From the NCBI GenBank assembly GCA_964389025.1, contig CAYMCQ010000069.1, positions 1 through 23,313 on the forward strand: DNA of 23,313 bases, in the 5' to 3' direction. This stretch comes from CAYMCQ01 sp964389025 (GTDB lineage Bacteria; Verrucomicrobiota; Verrucomicrobiia; Limisphaerales; CAYMCQ01). Both the position numbers and the translations under genes were made by a program. Of this stretch, positions 7,448 to 16,871 are shown piece after piece (position 1 is the first letter of the stretch; every line of letters starts with the position of its first letter). The notes beneath the pieces were generated by a model. That model worked only from the letters and a program-made list of their open reading frames with translations, did not search any database and had not been told where the DNA came from.

Positions 7448-7891
7448 TTGGGCATTTTCCACCCCGCGATGATTCGCACGCTCAAAACATTGTGCACAGC
7501 CAACTTGATGGTAGCGATGTTGGTTGTTGGTGGTTACATCATTTTCGGGCTATTAAGCGGACAACCAATTGACCAGCATTTTCTTGGTATGGGACGCGCG
7601 ATGCGACATCGTATATCGCCTTGGGAGTTGGTTGCATTCATCGAGTTTCTGATATTATTGACATTTATTGTTGGGTGGTATGCAGAGTGGGACATGATGG
7701 GGCACAGACAGTTTTGTGGGATTGTTGGCGGCATAAGTCTTTTTTTGCTGTTCCAGTCATCGCTGCTTGCGAGTGTTTACAGTGGTGAAGAATTTGAGTA
7801 TTTGAAAATTTCCAGGTTGGATTCCGTCCTAGCCTTGTATGTATGGTGTTCACATATCAGTTACGCATTATTGGGGAGTAACGATGCCTAA
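7448..7891 (+). CDS. Small four-helix membrane protein of unknown function
   Basis: I do not recognise this 147-residue protein. Four hydrophobic segments are visible: about residues 17-36 (NLMVAMLVVGGYIIFGLL), 59-77 (WELVAFIEFLILLTFIVGW), 90-109 (GIVGGISLFLLFQSSLLASV) and 125-142 (VLALYVWCSHISYALLG). It has a short polar tail, no signal-peptide cleavage site and no conserved catalytic motif. ATG 7469 (MIRTLKTLCTANLM) is an alternative start that gives a more typical basic N-terminus. Base composition is more AT-rich than in the flanking genes, and it stands alone on the plus strand between minus-strand genes, next to the duplicated dprA tail and a toxin-antitoxin module. Horizontal acquisition is plausible. 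Four segments make expression as a real membrane protein likely, but this is unproven. Confidence 0.6.
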   Translation: MGIFHPAMIRTLKTLCTANLMVAMLVVGGYIIFGLLSGQPIDQHFLGMGRAMRHRISPWELVAFIEFLILLTFIVGWYAEWDMMGHRQFCGIVGGISLFLLFQSSLLASVYSGEEFEYLKISRLDSVLALYVWCSHISYALLGSNDA

Positions 7892-7911
7892 CACCTAGAC
7901 AAGCTGAAAAC

Positions 7912-7983
7912 TCACCGATTCCGCACAAAGATTTTCCCCGGCAGTTGCCTCACAAGCCGTTTCATTTCCAGACTCAACAGCGC
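7912..7983 (-). pseudogene. Orphan copy of the dprA 3' end
   Basis: On the minus strand this stretch reads LLSLEMKRLVRQLPGKIFVRNR followed by TGA (7912-7914), nearly identical to the C-terminus of the intact dprA, which ends KIFVRNS. At DNA level 7925-7983 matches 8682-8740 over 59 bp with only two mismatches visible. There is no upstream dprA sequence here, so it is a detached fragment. Its last codons are GC-rich like the rest of dprA, whereas those of the intact gene are AT-rich, suggesting this was the original end of dprA before the intervening segment arrived. Confidence 0.85.
7925..7983 (+). repeat. 59-bp direct repeat flanking vapBC, left copy
   Basis: This copy begins ACAAAGATTTTCCCCGGCAG and is repeated in the same orientation at 8682-8740, with two substitutions across 59 bp. 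The pair encloses 698 bp containing only the toxin-antitoxin module, as expected for a small inserted unit or a target-site/homology duplication. Confidence 0.85.
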
Positions 7984-7998
7984 ACATCAGAGAAATTA

Positions 7999-8380
7999 TC
8001 AACCAATCAATTCGACCGCGCGATGCGAAATTCGCGTGTCAAAAGTAGCCAGCTTCATTTGATGCCGTTCCGCCAGTTCAGCGAGATAAATATCCGTCAG
8101 GTGTTTGCCGGATTTGACGTTGATCTTTTTGGGCGAGTAATCGTCAGGGATAAATTTGCAATGATGCTTTTCGAGAAATTCGGAGAGCATTTCCCGGCAG
8201 GATTCCATATCGGCGTGGAAAGGAAATGTTTCACCGCTGCTGATCCGCAAAAAATCCTAATTCTGAAATGGGGCATGTCGCGGTTTTTTTGCCGGGCAGC
8301 CATGCATCAACCGCAGAGTGATCCTGATGATCAAGCCAGATAGCGGCAATGAGCATGTTGACATCGAGCAGGTAGGTCAT
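7999..8380 (-). pseudogene. VapC-type PIN-domain toxin interrupted by a single-base frameshift
   Basis: ATG 8378-8380 opens MTYLLDVNMLIAAIWLDHQDH, the canonical VapC start with the first catalytic Asp (LLDVN). The frame continues through TCPISELGF with the conserved Glu, then breaks at an A6 run (8249-8254). With one base removed from that run the sequence continues RISSGETFPF and ends LTDIYLAELAERHQMKLATFDTRI with the remaining acidic residues of the PIN ribonuclease site. The 382-nt span equals 127 codons plus one base, so a single-base insertion explains the break. VapC toxins cleave tRNA or rRNA and are held inactive by VapB. As read the toxin is truncated after about 46 residues; a sequencing or assembly error in the homopolymer is an equally good explanation. 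The start overlaps the antitoxin stop as ATGA. Confidence 0.8.
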
Positions 8381-8637
8381 GGGGGAAACTGCTCAAGCGC
8401 CTTGAAAACTTCTTCGCGCGAAACCGGACGGCCAATGCTGCCCACGGAATGTTTTCCTTTCCGGCGAATGATCCGAACTTTATTGGTCCGCGCTTTTGGT
8501 TTCTCCAAACGAATAAGAATCAGCCGGCCATCACCTTCGGAAAGGACGTTCACGACATCGCCTTCGCCGATGCGGGATTGTTTTCGCGCCCGGGCGGGTA
8601 TGACCATCTGTCCGCGACCATAAATCGTTGCGTGCAT
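8377..8637 (-). CDS. VapB-type antitoxin, AbrB/SpoVT-like swapped-hairpin DNA-binding protein
   Basis: This 86-residue protein starts MHATIYGRGQMVIPARARKQ, the AbrB/MazE swapped-hairpin pattern, followed by GEGDVVNVLSEGDGRLILIRLEKPK. The basic middle (KARTNKVRIIRRKGKHS) and acidic-aromatic tail (REEVFKALEQFPP) fit the region that binds and blocks the toxin. It would neutralise the PIN protein encoded next and repress the operon. I chose ATG 8637 because the upstream extension to 8685 would run through the operator palindrome and the end of dprA, and the domain normally starts here. The stop TGA (8377-8379) overlaps the toxin ATG by ATGA, the usual VapBC coupling. Flanked by a 59-bp direct repeat, the module looks inserted beside dprA. 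Confidence 0.85.
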   Translation of the reverse strand: MHATIYGRGQMVIPARARKQSRIGEGDVVNVLSEGDGRLILIRLEKPKARTNKVRIIRRKGKHSVGSIGRPVSREEVFKALEQFPP

Positions 8638-8651
8638 GGAACCAGAGTAAT

Positions 8652-8666
8652 GTAAGCATTGCTTAC
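8652..8666. promoter_or_regulatory. Palindromic operator candidate for vapBC autoregulation
   Basis: GTAAGCATTGCTTAC is a perfect palindrome with 7-bp arms around one central base. It lies in the 31-bp gap between the dprA stop (8669-8671) and the antitoxin ATG (8637). Antitoxins of this type repress their own operon by binding such palindromes, so this is the expected position. It is also the only palindrome of this quality in the gap. Confidence 0.6.
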
Positions 8667-8668
8667 GT

Positions 8669-9775
8669 TCAAGAATTTCTAACAAAGATTTTCCCCGGCA
8701 GTTGCCGCACGAGCCGTTTCATTTCCAGACTCAACAGCGCCACGCTCACCGCTGAACTCGGCAGGCCGCTGCGGCGGATGACATCGTCTGTGTTCAACTC
8801 TTCGTTGCCGAGCGCGTCATAGACTTTCTGCTCGTTCTCGGAAAGTTCGATGGCGGGCAGCACGCCGGTCTCGCCCGCGGTTGGCGGACGGTTGCTCGCG
8901 GGAAAAAGATATTCAAACTCGCTCAAAATATCCTCCGCGCCTTCGCATAGCTTCGCGCCTTTCTTGATCAAGTCGTGGCAGCCTTTGCTGCGCGGCGAAT
9001 CAATCCGTCCCGGCACCGCAAAAACCTGCCGGCCATATTCCGTCGCAAAATTCGCCGTGATGAGCGCGCCGCTCGTCATGTTCGCCTCGACGACAACCGT
9101 TCCCAAAGTCATTCCCGCGACGATGCGGTTGCGGATCGGAAAAGATTGCTTGTCCGCCTGCCTGTTGAACGGAAACTGCGTGATGACCGCACCATTCGCC
9201 GCGATGCGCTCGAACAATTCCGCGTTTTCGGATGGGAAAATCAGATTGATGCCCGTGCCCAGCACCGCGACCGTCCGGCCTTTGCCGCTCAACGCGCCTT
9301 GATGCGCCGCCGTGTCAATCCCGCGCGCGCCGCCGCTCACGACGGTGACGCCGACGTATGCCAGTTGATACGCCAGCTTGCGCGCGGTCTCGATCCCGTA
9401 ATGCGTCGTCATCCGCGAGCCGACCATCGCCACGGAATTTTTGTCTTTGGAATTCAACTCGCCTTTGGCGTAGAGAACAACCGGCGGATCGTAAATCTCC
9501 TTGAGCGACGCGGGATAATTTTCGTCCGCCTGCGTGAGAATGTGACAGCCGAAATCCGCGATGCGTTTCAATTCGCCGACGAGGTCAACGGATTTTTCCC
9601 AATGTGAAATGGCGTCAGCCGTGTCTTCGCCAATGCCGCGAACCTGCCGGAGTTGGGACTTGGAAGCGGATAAAATTTTCGGAGCCTCGCCGAAATGTTC
9701 AAGCAATTGCCGCACGCGAATCGGCCCGACGTGCTCAATCATGTTCAGCGCAACCAATGCCTCGCGGGAATCCAT
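8669..9775 (-). CDS. dprA: DNA-processing protein DprA (Smf)
   Basis: This 368-residue cytoplasmic protein loads RecA on incoming single-stranded DNA during natural transformation; it is also widespread in non-competent bacteria. Visible parts are an N-terminal helix-hairpin-helix region with RQVRGIGEDTADAI at about 43-57, the Rossmann-like DprA core with MVGSRMTTHYG (118-127) and the diagnostic SGGARGIDTAAHQGAL at 147-162, then FPIRNRIVAG and EANMTSGALITANFA. A C-terminal winged-helix domain spans about residues 310-368. The last codons (GTT AGA AAT TCT) are AT-rich and differ from the orphan copy of the tail at 7912-7983, so the present terminus may have been replaced when the vapBC segment arrived. 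The protein itself appears complete and of normal length. Confidence 0.96.
   Translation of the reverse strand: MDSREALVALNMIEHVGPIRVRQLLEHFGEAPKILSASKSQLRQVRGIGEDTADAISHWEKSVDLVGELKRIADFGCHILTQADENYPASLKEIYDPPVVLYAKGELNSKDKNSVAMVGSRMTTHYGIETARKLAYQLAYVGVTVVSGGARGIDTAAHQGALSGKGRTVAVLGTGINLIFPSENAELFERIAANGAVITQFPFNRQADKQSFPIRNRIVAGMTLGTVVVEANMTSGALITANFATEYGRQVFAVPGRIDSPRSKGCHDLIKKGAKLCEGAEDILSEFEYLFPASNRPPTAGETGVLPAIELSENEQKVYDALGNEELNTDDVIRRSGLPSSAVSVALLSLEMKRLVRQLPGKIFVRNS
8682..8740 (+). repeat. 59-bp direct repeat flanking vapBC, right copy (within the dprA 3' end)
   Basis: This is the partner of 7925-7983, in the same orientation and 757 bp apart. It encodes the C-terminal residues LLSLEMKRLVRQLPGKIFV of the intact dprA. 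The two copies diverge immediately outside the 59 bp on both sides. Confidence 0.85.
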
Positions 9776-9819
9776 GGCGAGTCAAATAGCGGATTTGCCG
9801 CCAAGCGCAAGCTCAACGA

Positions 9820-9919
9820 AAAGTAGGACAGCGCTTCCAGCCTGTCCGGGCGAAAGGGAACAAAATATTCCGCCGATTAAAATCCGCCGAGCGGGCAGGC
9901 AAGATGCCTGCCCTACTTT
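9820..9919. repeat. Inverted repeat with two internal hairpins, GTAGGRCAGGC family
   Basis: AAAGTAGGACAG (9820-9831) and CTGCCCTACTTT (9908-9919) are inverted copies with one mismatch. Inside the right end, GGGCAGGCA (9893-9901) pairs perfectly with TGCCTGCCC (9905-9913) around a 3-nt loop. Inside the left end, GGACAG (9826-9831) pairs with CTGTCC (9842-9847). It fills the gap between dprA and the HAD gene, and its terminal TAG is used as the HAD stop codon (9913-9915). It contains no ORF of its own. Confidence 0.8.
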
Positions 9920-10482
9920 AACACAAGTTGACGCACATCCACGGCATCCATCCCGGCGGCGCGGATGGCTTGCATGCCGAGGTCGGTGTCCTCGTAGGCG
10001 CGGCAAAACTGCGGCTCGACTCCGATGCGCCGCGCCGCTTCCAGAAAAATATCCGGCGCAGGCTTTTGGTTTTTCACCATCTCGCTCGTGACGATGGCAT
10101 CGAACAGATGCCGGATTTTCAGATGCTCCAAAACCATGACGATGATTTTTTGCGTTCCGCCGGACGCAACGGCCATCGGAATTTTTCCGTGGTTCGCCCG
10201 CGCGACCTCCACGACGGCGTGAATGGGTTCCACTTGCGAAAGCGTCTTCAAGTAAGCCTCCTCTTTTTCATGCGCGATGGCGATGTGGTCGAGCGTGACG
10301 CCCTGTTCGTCGGCGAGCATCTTCAAGATGTCGCGCGCGGGCACGCCGCCCAGTGCGTAAAATCGCGTCTCGGTGAAATGAAGTTTGTGGCGCTGCGCGA
10401 TCATTTCCCACGCGCGCCAGTGCAGCGGCATCGTGTCGGCAAGCGTGCCGTCGCAGTCGAAGATCAATCCTTTGAATTTCAT
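9913..10482 (-). CDS. HAD-superfamily phosphatase, beta-phosphoglucomutase/YqaB-like
   Basis: This 189-residue cytoplasmic hydrolase has all four HAD motifs: DCDGT with nucleophile Asp9 and acid-base Asp11, Ser107 in AVASGG, Lys140 in KNQKPAPDIF, and Glu164-Asp165 in YEDTDLGM. The helical cap inserted after motif I (about residues 16-80) places it with beta-phosphoglucomutases and sugar-phosphate phosphatases such as fructose-1-phosphatase YqaB. The substrate is not predictable from this sequence. The stop codon TAG lies in a dispersed repeat, so the final residues QLVLK may be recently altered. It lies between dprA and prfA on the same strand but is separated from each by a hairpin element, which argues against tight operon coupling. 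Confidence 0.9.
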   Translation of the reverse strand: MKFKGLIFDCDGTLADTMPLHWRAWEMIAQRHKLHFTETRFYALGGVPARDILKMLADEQGVTLDHIAIAHEKEEAYLKTLSQVEPIHAVVEVARANHGKIPMAVASGGTQKIIVMVLEHLKIRHLFDAIVTSEMVKNQKPAPDIFLEAARRIGVEPQFCRAYEDTDLGMQAIRAAGMDAVDVRQLVLK

Positions 10483-10498
10483 GGTGTCTATTGATAAG

Positions 10499-10564
10499 AA
10501 GTATTCAGTATTCAGTGTGTGAAAGTCTGTGATCGGGTGTCTGAAAACTGAATACTGAATACTT
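10499..10564. repeat. Intergenic perfect inverted repeat, TATTCAG heptamer family
   Basis: AAGTATTCAGTATTCAGT (10499-10516) is the exact 18-bp reverse complement of 10547-10564, with a 30-bp centre. Each arm contains two tandem TATTCAG heptamers. It fills most of the gap between the prfA stop (10570) and the HAD start (10482). On the minus transcript it would form a long AU-rich stem just after prfA; no U-tract follows. Confidence 0.9.
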
Positions 10565-10569
10565 CGGCA

Positions 10570-11649
10570 TCACGCCGCAATCGCCGCCAGTTTCTCCTCC
10601 AGATCATGCGTCATCAATTGTTCGAGCAACAAATCCACGTCCCCTTCGATGAAATTCGCAAGGTTGTAGAGCGTCACTTCGACACGATGGTCGGTCACGC
10701 GGTTCTGCGGAAAATTGTAAGTGCGGATTTTTTCGCTGCGCTCCCCGGTGCCGACCTGGTCTTTGCGTTGCGCGGCATACTTCGCGTTTTCCTCGGCAAC
10801 TTTTCTTTCGAGCAGACGCGAACGCAGAACGGTCATCGCCTTGACGCGGTTCTTTTGCTGTGAACGTTCGTCAGCGCAGCGCACGATCAGGCCGGTCGGC
10901 TTGTGGATGATTTGCACGGCGGAGTCGGTGGTGTTGACGCCCTGTCCGCCTTTGCCAGAGGCGCGGCAGACGTTGATCTCAATGTCCTCGGGCTTGATTT
11001 CAATGTCCACCTCTTGAGCCTCAGGCAACACGGCGACGGTGCATGTGCTCGTGTGAATCCGCCCCTGCGCTTCCGTCGCCGGCACGCGCTGGACGCGATG
11101 CACGCCGCTTTCGTAGCGCAACCGTTTGTAAACATCCTTGCCGTTGATCTGAAAAACAATCTCCTTGAAGCCGCCCAAATCCGACGGGCTTGAATCCAAC
11201 GTCTCGACTTTCCAGCCGCGCGCTTCGGCGTAACGCGAATACATGCGGAACAGATCCGCCGCGAACAGCGCCGATTCCTGTCCGCCCGCCCCGGCGCGGA
11301 TTTCGATGATGGTGTTGCGCGACGCCGTGGGGTCAGGCGGCAAAAGCCCACGTTGAATTTCGAGCGAGAGTTTTCTCTCTTCGGCTTCAAGCCGCGCGAT
11401 TTCCTCCTGCGCCATCGTCGCAAGCTCCGAACCGACGCGCTCTGTTTTCACCAACACGCGGTTCGCTTCCAGATCGTCAACCGCTTTCAGATACGCGTCG
11501 CCGTAGCCGACCAATTCCTTGAGACGCGAGTATTCTTTCGACAACTCCTGCGCGCTGGCGGGCTTGTCGAACGCCTTCGGGTCGCTCAACGCCGATTCGA
11601 CTTCAGCGAAGCGGCGGCGAAATTTTTCGATATGTGGGCGGAGGTCCAT
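10570..11649 (-). CDS. prfA: Peptide chain release factor 1
   Basis: This 359-residue protein is the normal length for RF1, which recognises UAA and UAG stop codons and triggers peptide release on the ribosome. The stop-codon-reading PAT tripeptide is at residues 190-192 (RVPATEAQGRIHT), which identifies RF1 rather than RF2. The catalytic GGQ is at 234-236 in RASGKGGQGVNTTDSAV. The upstream domain has RAGAGGQESALFAADLFRMY at about 118-137. The start is ATG 11647-11649 (MDLRPHIEKF). A longer frame from 11709 would prepend 20 residues encoded by a dispersed CTCCAAG repeat; I reject it because RF1 normally begins here. The repeat therefore occupies the promoter and leader region of prfA. Confidence 0.96.
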   Translation of the reverse strand: MDLRPHIEKFRRRFAEVESALSDPKAFDKPASAQELSKEYSRLKELVGYGDAYLKAVDDLEANRVLVKTERVGSELATMAQEEIARLEAEERKLSLEIQRGLLPPDPTASRNTIIEIRAGAGGQESALFAADLFRMYSRYAEARGWKVETLDSSPSDLGGFKEIVFQINGKDVYKRLRYESGVHRVQRVPATEAQGRIHTSTCTVAVLPEAQEVDIEIKPEDIEINVCRASGKGGQGVNTTDSAVQIIHKPTGLIVRCADERSQQKNRVKAMTVLRSRLLERKVAEENAKYAAQRKDQVGTGERSEKIRTYNFPQNRVTDHRVEVTLYNLANFIEGDVDLLLEQLMTHDLEEKLAAIAA

Positions 11650-11777
11650 TTTCAAAATTCCAAATTCCAACATCCAAGCTCCAGAGAAATTCCAAGCTCC
11701 AAATTCCAAACGCCACCGGTAAATTTATTGAAGCTTGGATGTTGGAGCTTGGTGCTTGGAGCTTTAATATTTGAAAA
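11650..11777. repeat. Heptamer-type dispersed inverted-repeat element (CTTGGTG/CTCCAAG family), copy 2, in front of prfA
   Basis: CCAACATCCAAGCT (11667-11680) is the exact reverse complement of 11732-11745, and TTTTCAAA near 11650 matches TTTGAAAA at about 11770-11777. Both arms consist of variations on CTCCAAN/NTTGGAG. The minus strand contains TTTCTCTGGAGCTTGG, equivalent to the TTCTCTGGTGCTTGG core of copy 1 at 1645-1796; both cores face the start of the gene they precede. It separates prfA from the rpmE terminator. Confidence 0.85.
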
Positions 11778-11781
11778 CGAA

Positions 11782-11822
11782 ACCGCCCGCATTTTCCGAA
11801 AAACTCGGAGCGTGCGGGCGGT
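11782..11822 (-). terminator. Intrinsic terminator downstream of rpmE
   Basis: ACCGCCCGCA (11782-11791) pairs perfectly with TGCGGGCGGT (11813-11822). On the minus strand the 10-bp GC-rich stem is followed by TTTCGTTTTC, an acceptable U-rich tail. It begins 14 bp after the rpmE stop at 11836-11838. The loop of 21 nt may fold further (TCCGA/TCGGA). Confidence 0.75.
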
Positions 11823-11835
11823 GTTTTGAAAGTCG

Positions 11836-12078
11836 CTAGACCTTTTTCTTTTTCTTGGCGGCGAACGCGGCCTGTGCGGCCTGCGTCTTGGCGGCGCGCT
11901 GCTGGAATTTGTCCACGCGGCCCGCGGTGTCCACGAACTTTTGCGTGCCGGTGTAAAACGGATGGCAGACGTTGCAGATGCCGACGATGATGGTCGGCTT
12001 GGTGGAGCGGGTCTTGATGACGTTACCGCAGGCGCAGCGAATTTCCGCGTCCACGTATTTCGGATGAATGTCTCTCAT
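11836..12078 (-). CDS. rpmE: 50S ribosomal protein L31
   Basis: This 80-residue protein begins MRDIHPKYVDAEIRCACGN and contains ICNVCHPFYTGTQKFVDTAGRVDKF, the unmistakable L31 signature. Four cysteines (15, 17, 35, 38) form the zinc site of the C-plus type, as opposed to the zinc-free paralogue made under zinc limitation. The C-terminus is an extended Ala/Lys tail ending AAKKKKKV, as in several L31 proteins. It is a single gene with its own terminator, and the 54-bp gap to the DUF1501 stop contains its promoter; I cannot place clear -35/-10 boxes. No strong Shine-Dalgarno sequence precedes ATG 12078. Confidence 0.97.
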   Translation of the reverse strand: MRDIHPKYVDAEIRCACGNVIKTRSTKPTIIVGICNVCHPFYTGTQKFVDTAGRVDKFQQRAAKTQAAQAAFAAKKKKKV

Positions 12079-12132
12079 AAAAGGCCGGGAAAAGTAACAT
12101 CTGCGCGCCGATTGACAAGCGGAATAAGCAGC

Positions 12133-13589
12133 CTAAACGAGTATTTTTTCAACAATTTCGCCCTCAACATCGGTCAATCGAAAATCCCGTCCCTGAAAAC
12201 GATACGTCAGTTTCTCGTGATCGAAGCCAAGCAATTTCAGAATCGTGGCGTGCAAATCGTGGACTTTGACTTTGTCCTTCGTGACGTGAAAACCGAATTC
12301 GTCCGTTTCGCCAATCGTGACGCCCGGTTTTATTCCGCCGCCCGCCAGCCACATGGTGAATGCCTGCGGGTGGTGGTCGCGGCCAAGTTTGCGGCCCACG
12401 TCGGTGTTCGTTTCCACCATCGGTGTGCGGCCAAATTCGCCGCCCCAAATCACAAGCGTGTCGTCGAGCAGCCCGCGCGCTTTCAAATCCTTGATGAGTG
12501 CGGCGCTGCCCCGGTCGGTTTTTTCCGTCTGGTCCTTAACACCTTTGACAACCTCACTGTGATGGTCCCAGCCCTCGTGGAAAAGCTGGATGAAGCGGAC
12601 GCCGCGTTCGATGAGCCGCCGCGCAAGGAGACAGTTCATCGCGAAGCTCGGCTTGCCCGGCTCGACGCCATACATCTTCAACGTCTCGGGCGATTCCTTG
12701 GAAACATCCATCAACTCCGGCGCGCTGCTTTGCATCCGATACGCCATTTCGAACGAGTTGATGCGCGTGGCGATTTCCGGATCGCCGACGGCGTCGAGAT
12801 GTTTCTGGTTCAACTCCTTCACGACATCGAGCGTGCGGCGCTGCATTTTTTCATTGATGCCGGCGGGATTGGAAAGATAGAGAACGGGGTCACCTGATTT
12901 TCGGAACGGAACGCCCTGATAAACCGTCGGCAAAAATCCGCTGCCGTAAAGGCCGGAGCCGCCGCTCAAGCCGCTCGCGGAATTCATGACGACGAAGCCG
13001 GGAAGATTCTGCGACTCGCTGCCGAGGCCGTAAAGTGTCCATGAGCCGAGACAGGGGCGGCCAAATTGCGTGGAGCCGGTCTGCATCAAAATCTGGCCGG
13101 GCGCGTGATTGAACGCGTCGGTGGTCATGGATTTGATGATGGCAATGTCGTCCACAACCCCCGCGAGATGCGGCAAAGCCTCGGAAATCTCCGCGCCGCT
13201 GTTGCCGTGCTTCGCGAACTTGAATTCGCTCGCGTAAAGTTCGGCGTCGGGCTTGATGAAGGCGTATTTTTGCCCGGCGATGATCTCGGCGGGAAGCGAC
13301 TTGCCGTTGTATTTGACTAGCGTCGGCTTGTAGTCGAACAAATCCAACTGGCTCGGCGCGCCGCCCATGAACAGATAGATGACGCGCTTGGCTTTCGGCG
13401 CGAAGTGCGGCTGCTTCGGCGTGAGTGGATTCGCAACGCCAACTTTTTTTGACGCACCCAAAAGATTTTCAGCACCGAGCAACGAGCCGAGCGCGATGGA
13501 GCCAAGTCCTACACCGCACTGGCGGAAAAACCAGCGACGGGTGATGAATTTTGCGTGCTCGGCACGAAGTTCTTGTTCGATGTTCATGC

Positions 13590-13593
<4 letters not shown>
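12133..13593 (-). CDS. DUF1501 family protein with Tat signal (pair 1)
   Basis: This protein of about 486 residues is exported by the Tat pathway: TRRWFFRQCGVGLGSIALGSLLG lies at about residues 18-40. DUF1501 proteins are abundant in Planctomycetes and Verrucomicrobia, have an alkaline-phosphatase/sulfatase-like fold, and lack an established substrate. Characteristic parts are KRVIYLFMGGAPSQLDLFDYKP, MNCLLARRLIERGVRFIQL and LVIWGGEFGRTPM...GRDHHPQAFTMWLAGGG, which carry the likely metal ligands. ATG 13593 overlaps the upstream gene's stop as ATGA (13590-13593); ATG 13587 is two codons further in and also possible. A longer frame from 13647 overlaps the preceding gene and is rejected. It is translationally coupled to the large cytochrome-like gene before it. 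Confidence 0.88.
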
Positions 13594-16691
<3,098 letters not shown>

Positions 16692-16791
16692 TTCAGCCCG
16701 CCGAAAAAAGCCGTCATCGCGGACTCGCTTCGGGCAGAGGGCGGTTCTGATTTAGAGACTATTCCACCGCCGCCGACTGGCAAGAATTTTT

Positions 16792-16807
16792 CAGGCTCGC
16801 CAGCCTG
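16792..16807. repeat. Short hairpin CAGGCT/AGCCTG
   Basis: A 6-bp perfect stem with a 4-nt loop (CGCC) lies in the 180-bp gap between the pair 1 and pair 2 genes, 25 bp before the CCCCGAAAGCTTTCGGGG palindrome. The two may be parts of one composite element. The rest of the gap shows nothing recognisable. Confidence 0.5.
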
Positions 16808-16832
16808 CTGAAGAACTTTATCTACGGTTCAA

Positions 16833-16850
16833 CCCCGAAAGCTTTCGGGG
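16833..16850. repeat. 18-bp perfect palindrome CCCCGAAAGCTTTCGGGG, copy 1
   Basis: It lies 21 bp downstream of the stop of the pair 2 DUF1501 gene (16872). An identical palindrome is at 22459-22476. Read in the direction of the upstream gene, the two copies also share one flanking G before and TTG after. It may act as a transcript 3'-end hairpin; no U-tract follows. Confidence 0.8.
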
Positions 16851-16871
16851 CTGTCGCTGCCCGCCCGACAC

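Noticed and set aside
11650..11709. N-terminal extension of RF1 from an upstream ATG
   Set aside because: The 20 extra residues are translated repeat sequence; RF1 proteins begin at the equivalent of MDLRPHIEKF.
5764..11777. CRISPR array formed by the many short repeats
   Set aside because: Repeats are of different sequence, inverted rather than regularly spaced direct repeats, with no cas genes nearby.
11941..12897. Plus-strand open frame (318 codons) across rpmE and DUF1501
   Set aside because: Spans two confidently identified minus-strand genes and the gap between them.
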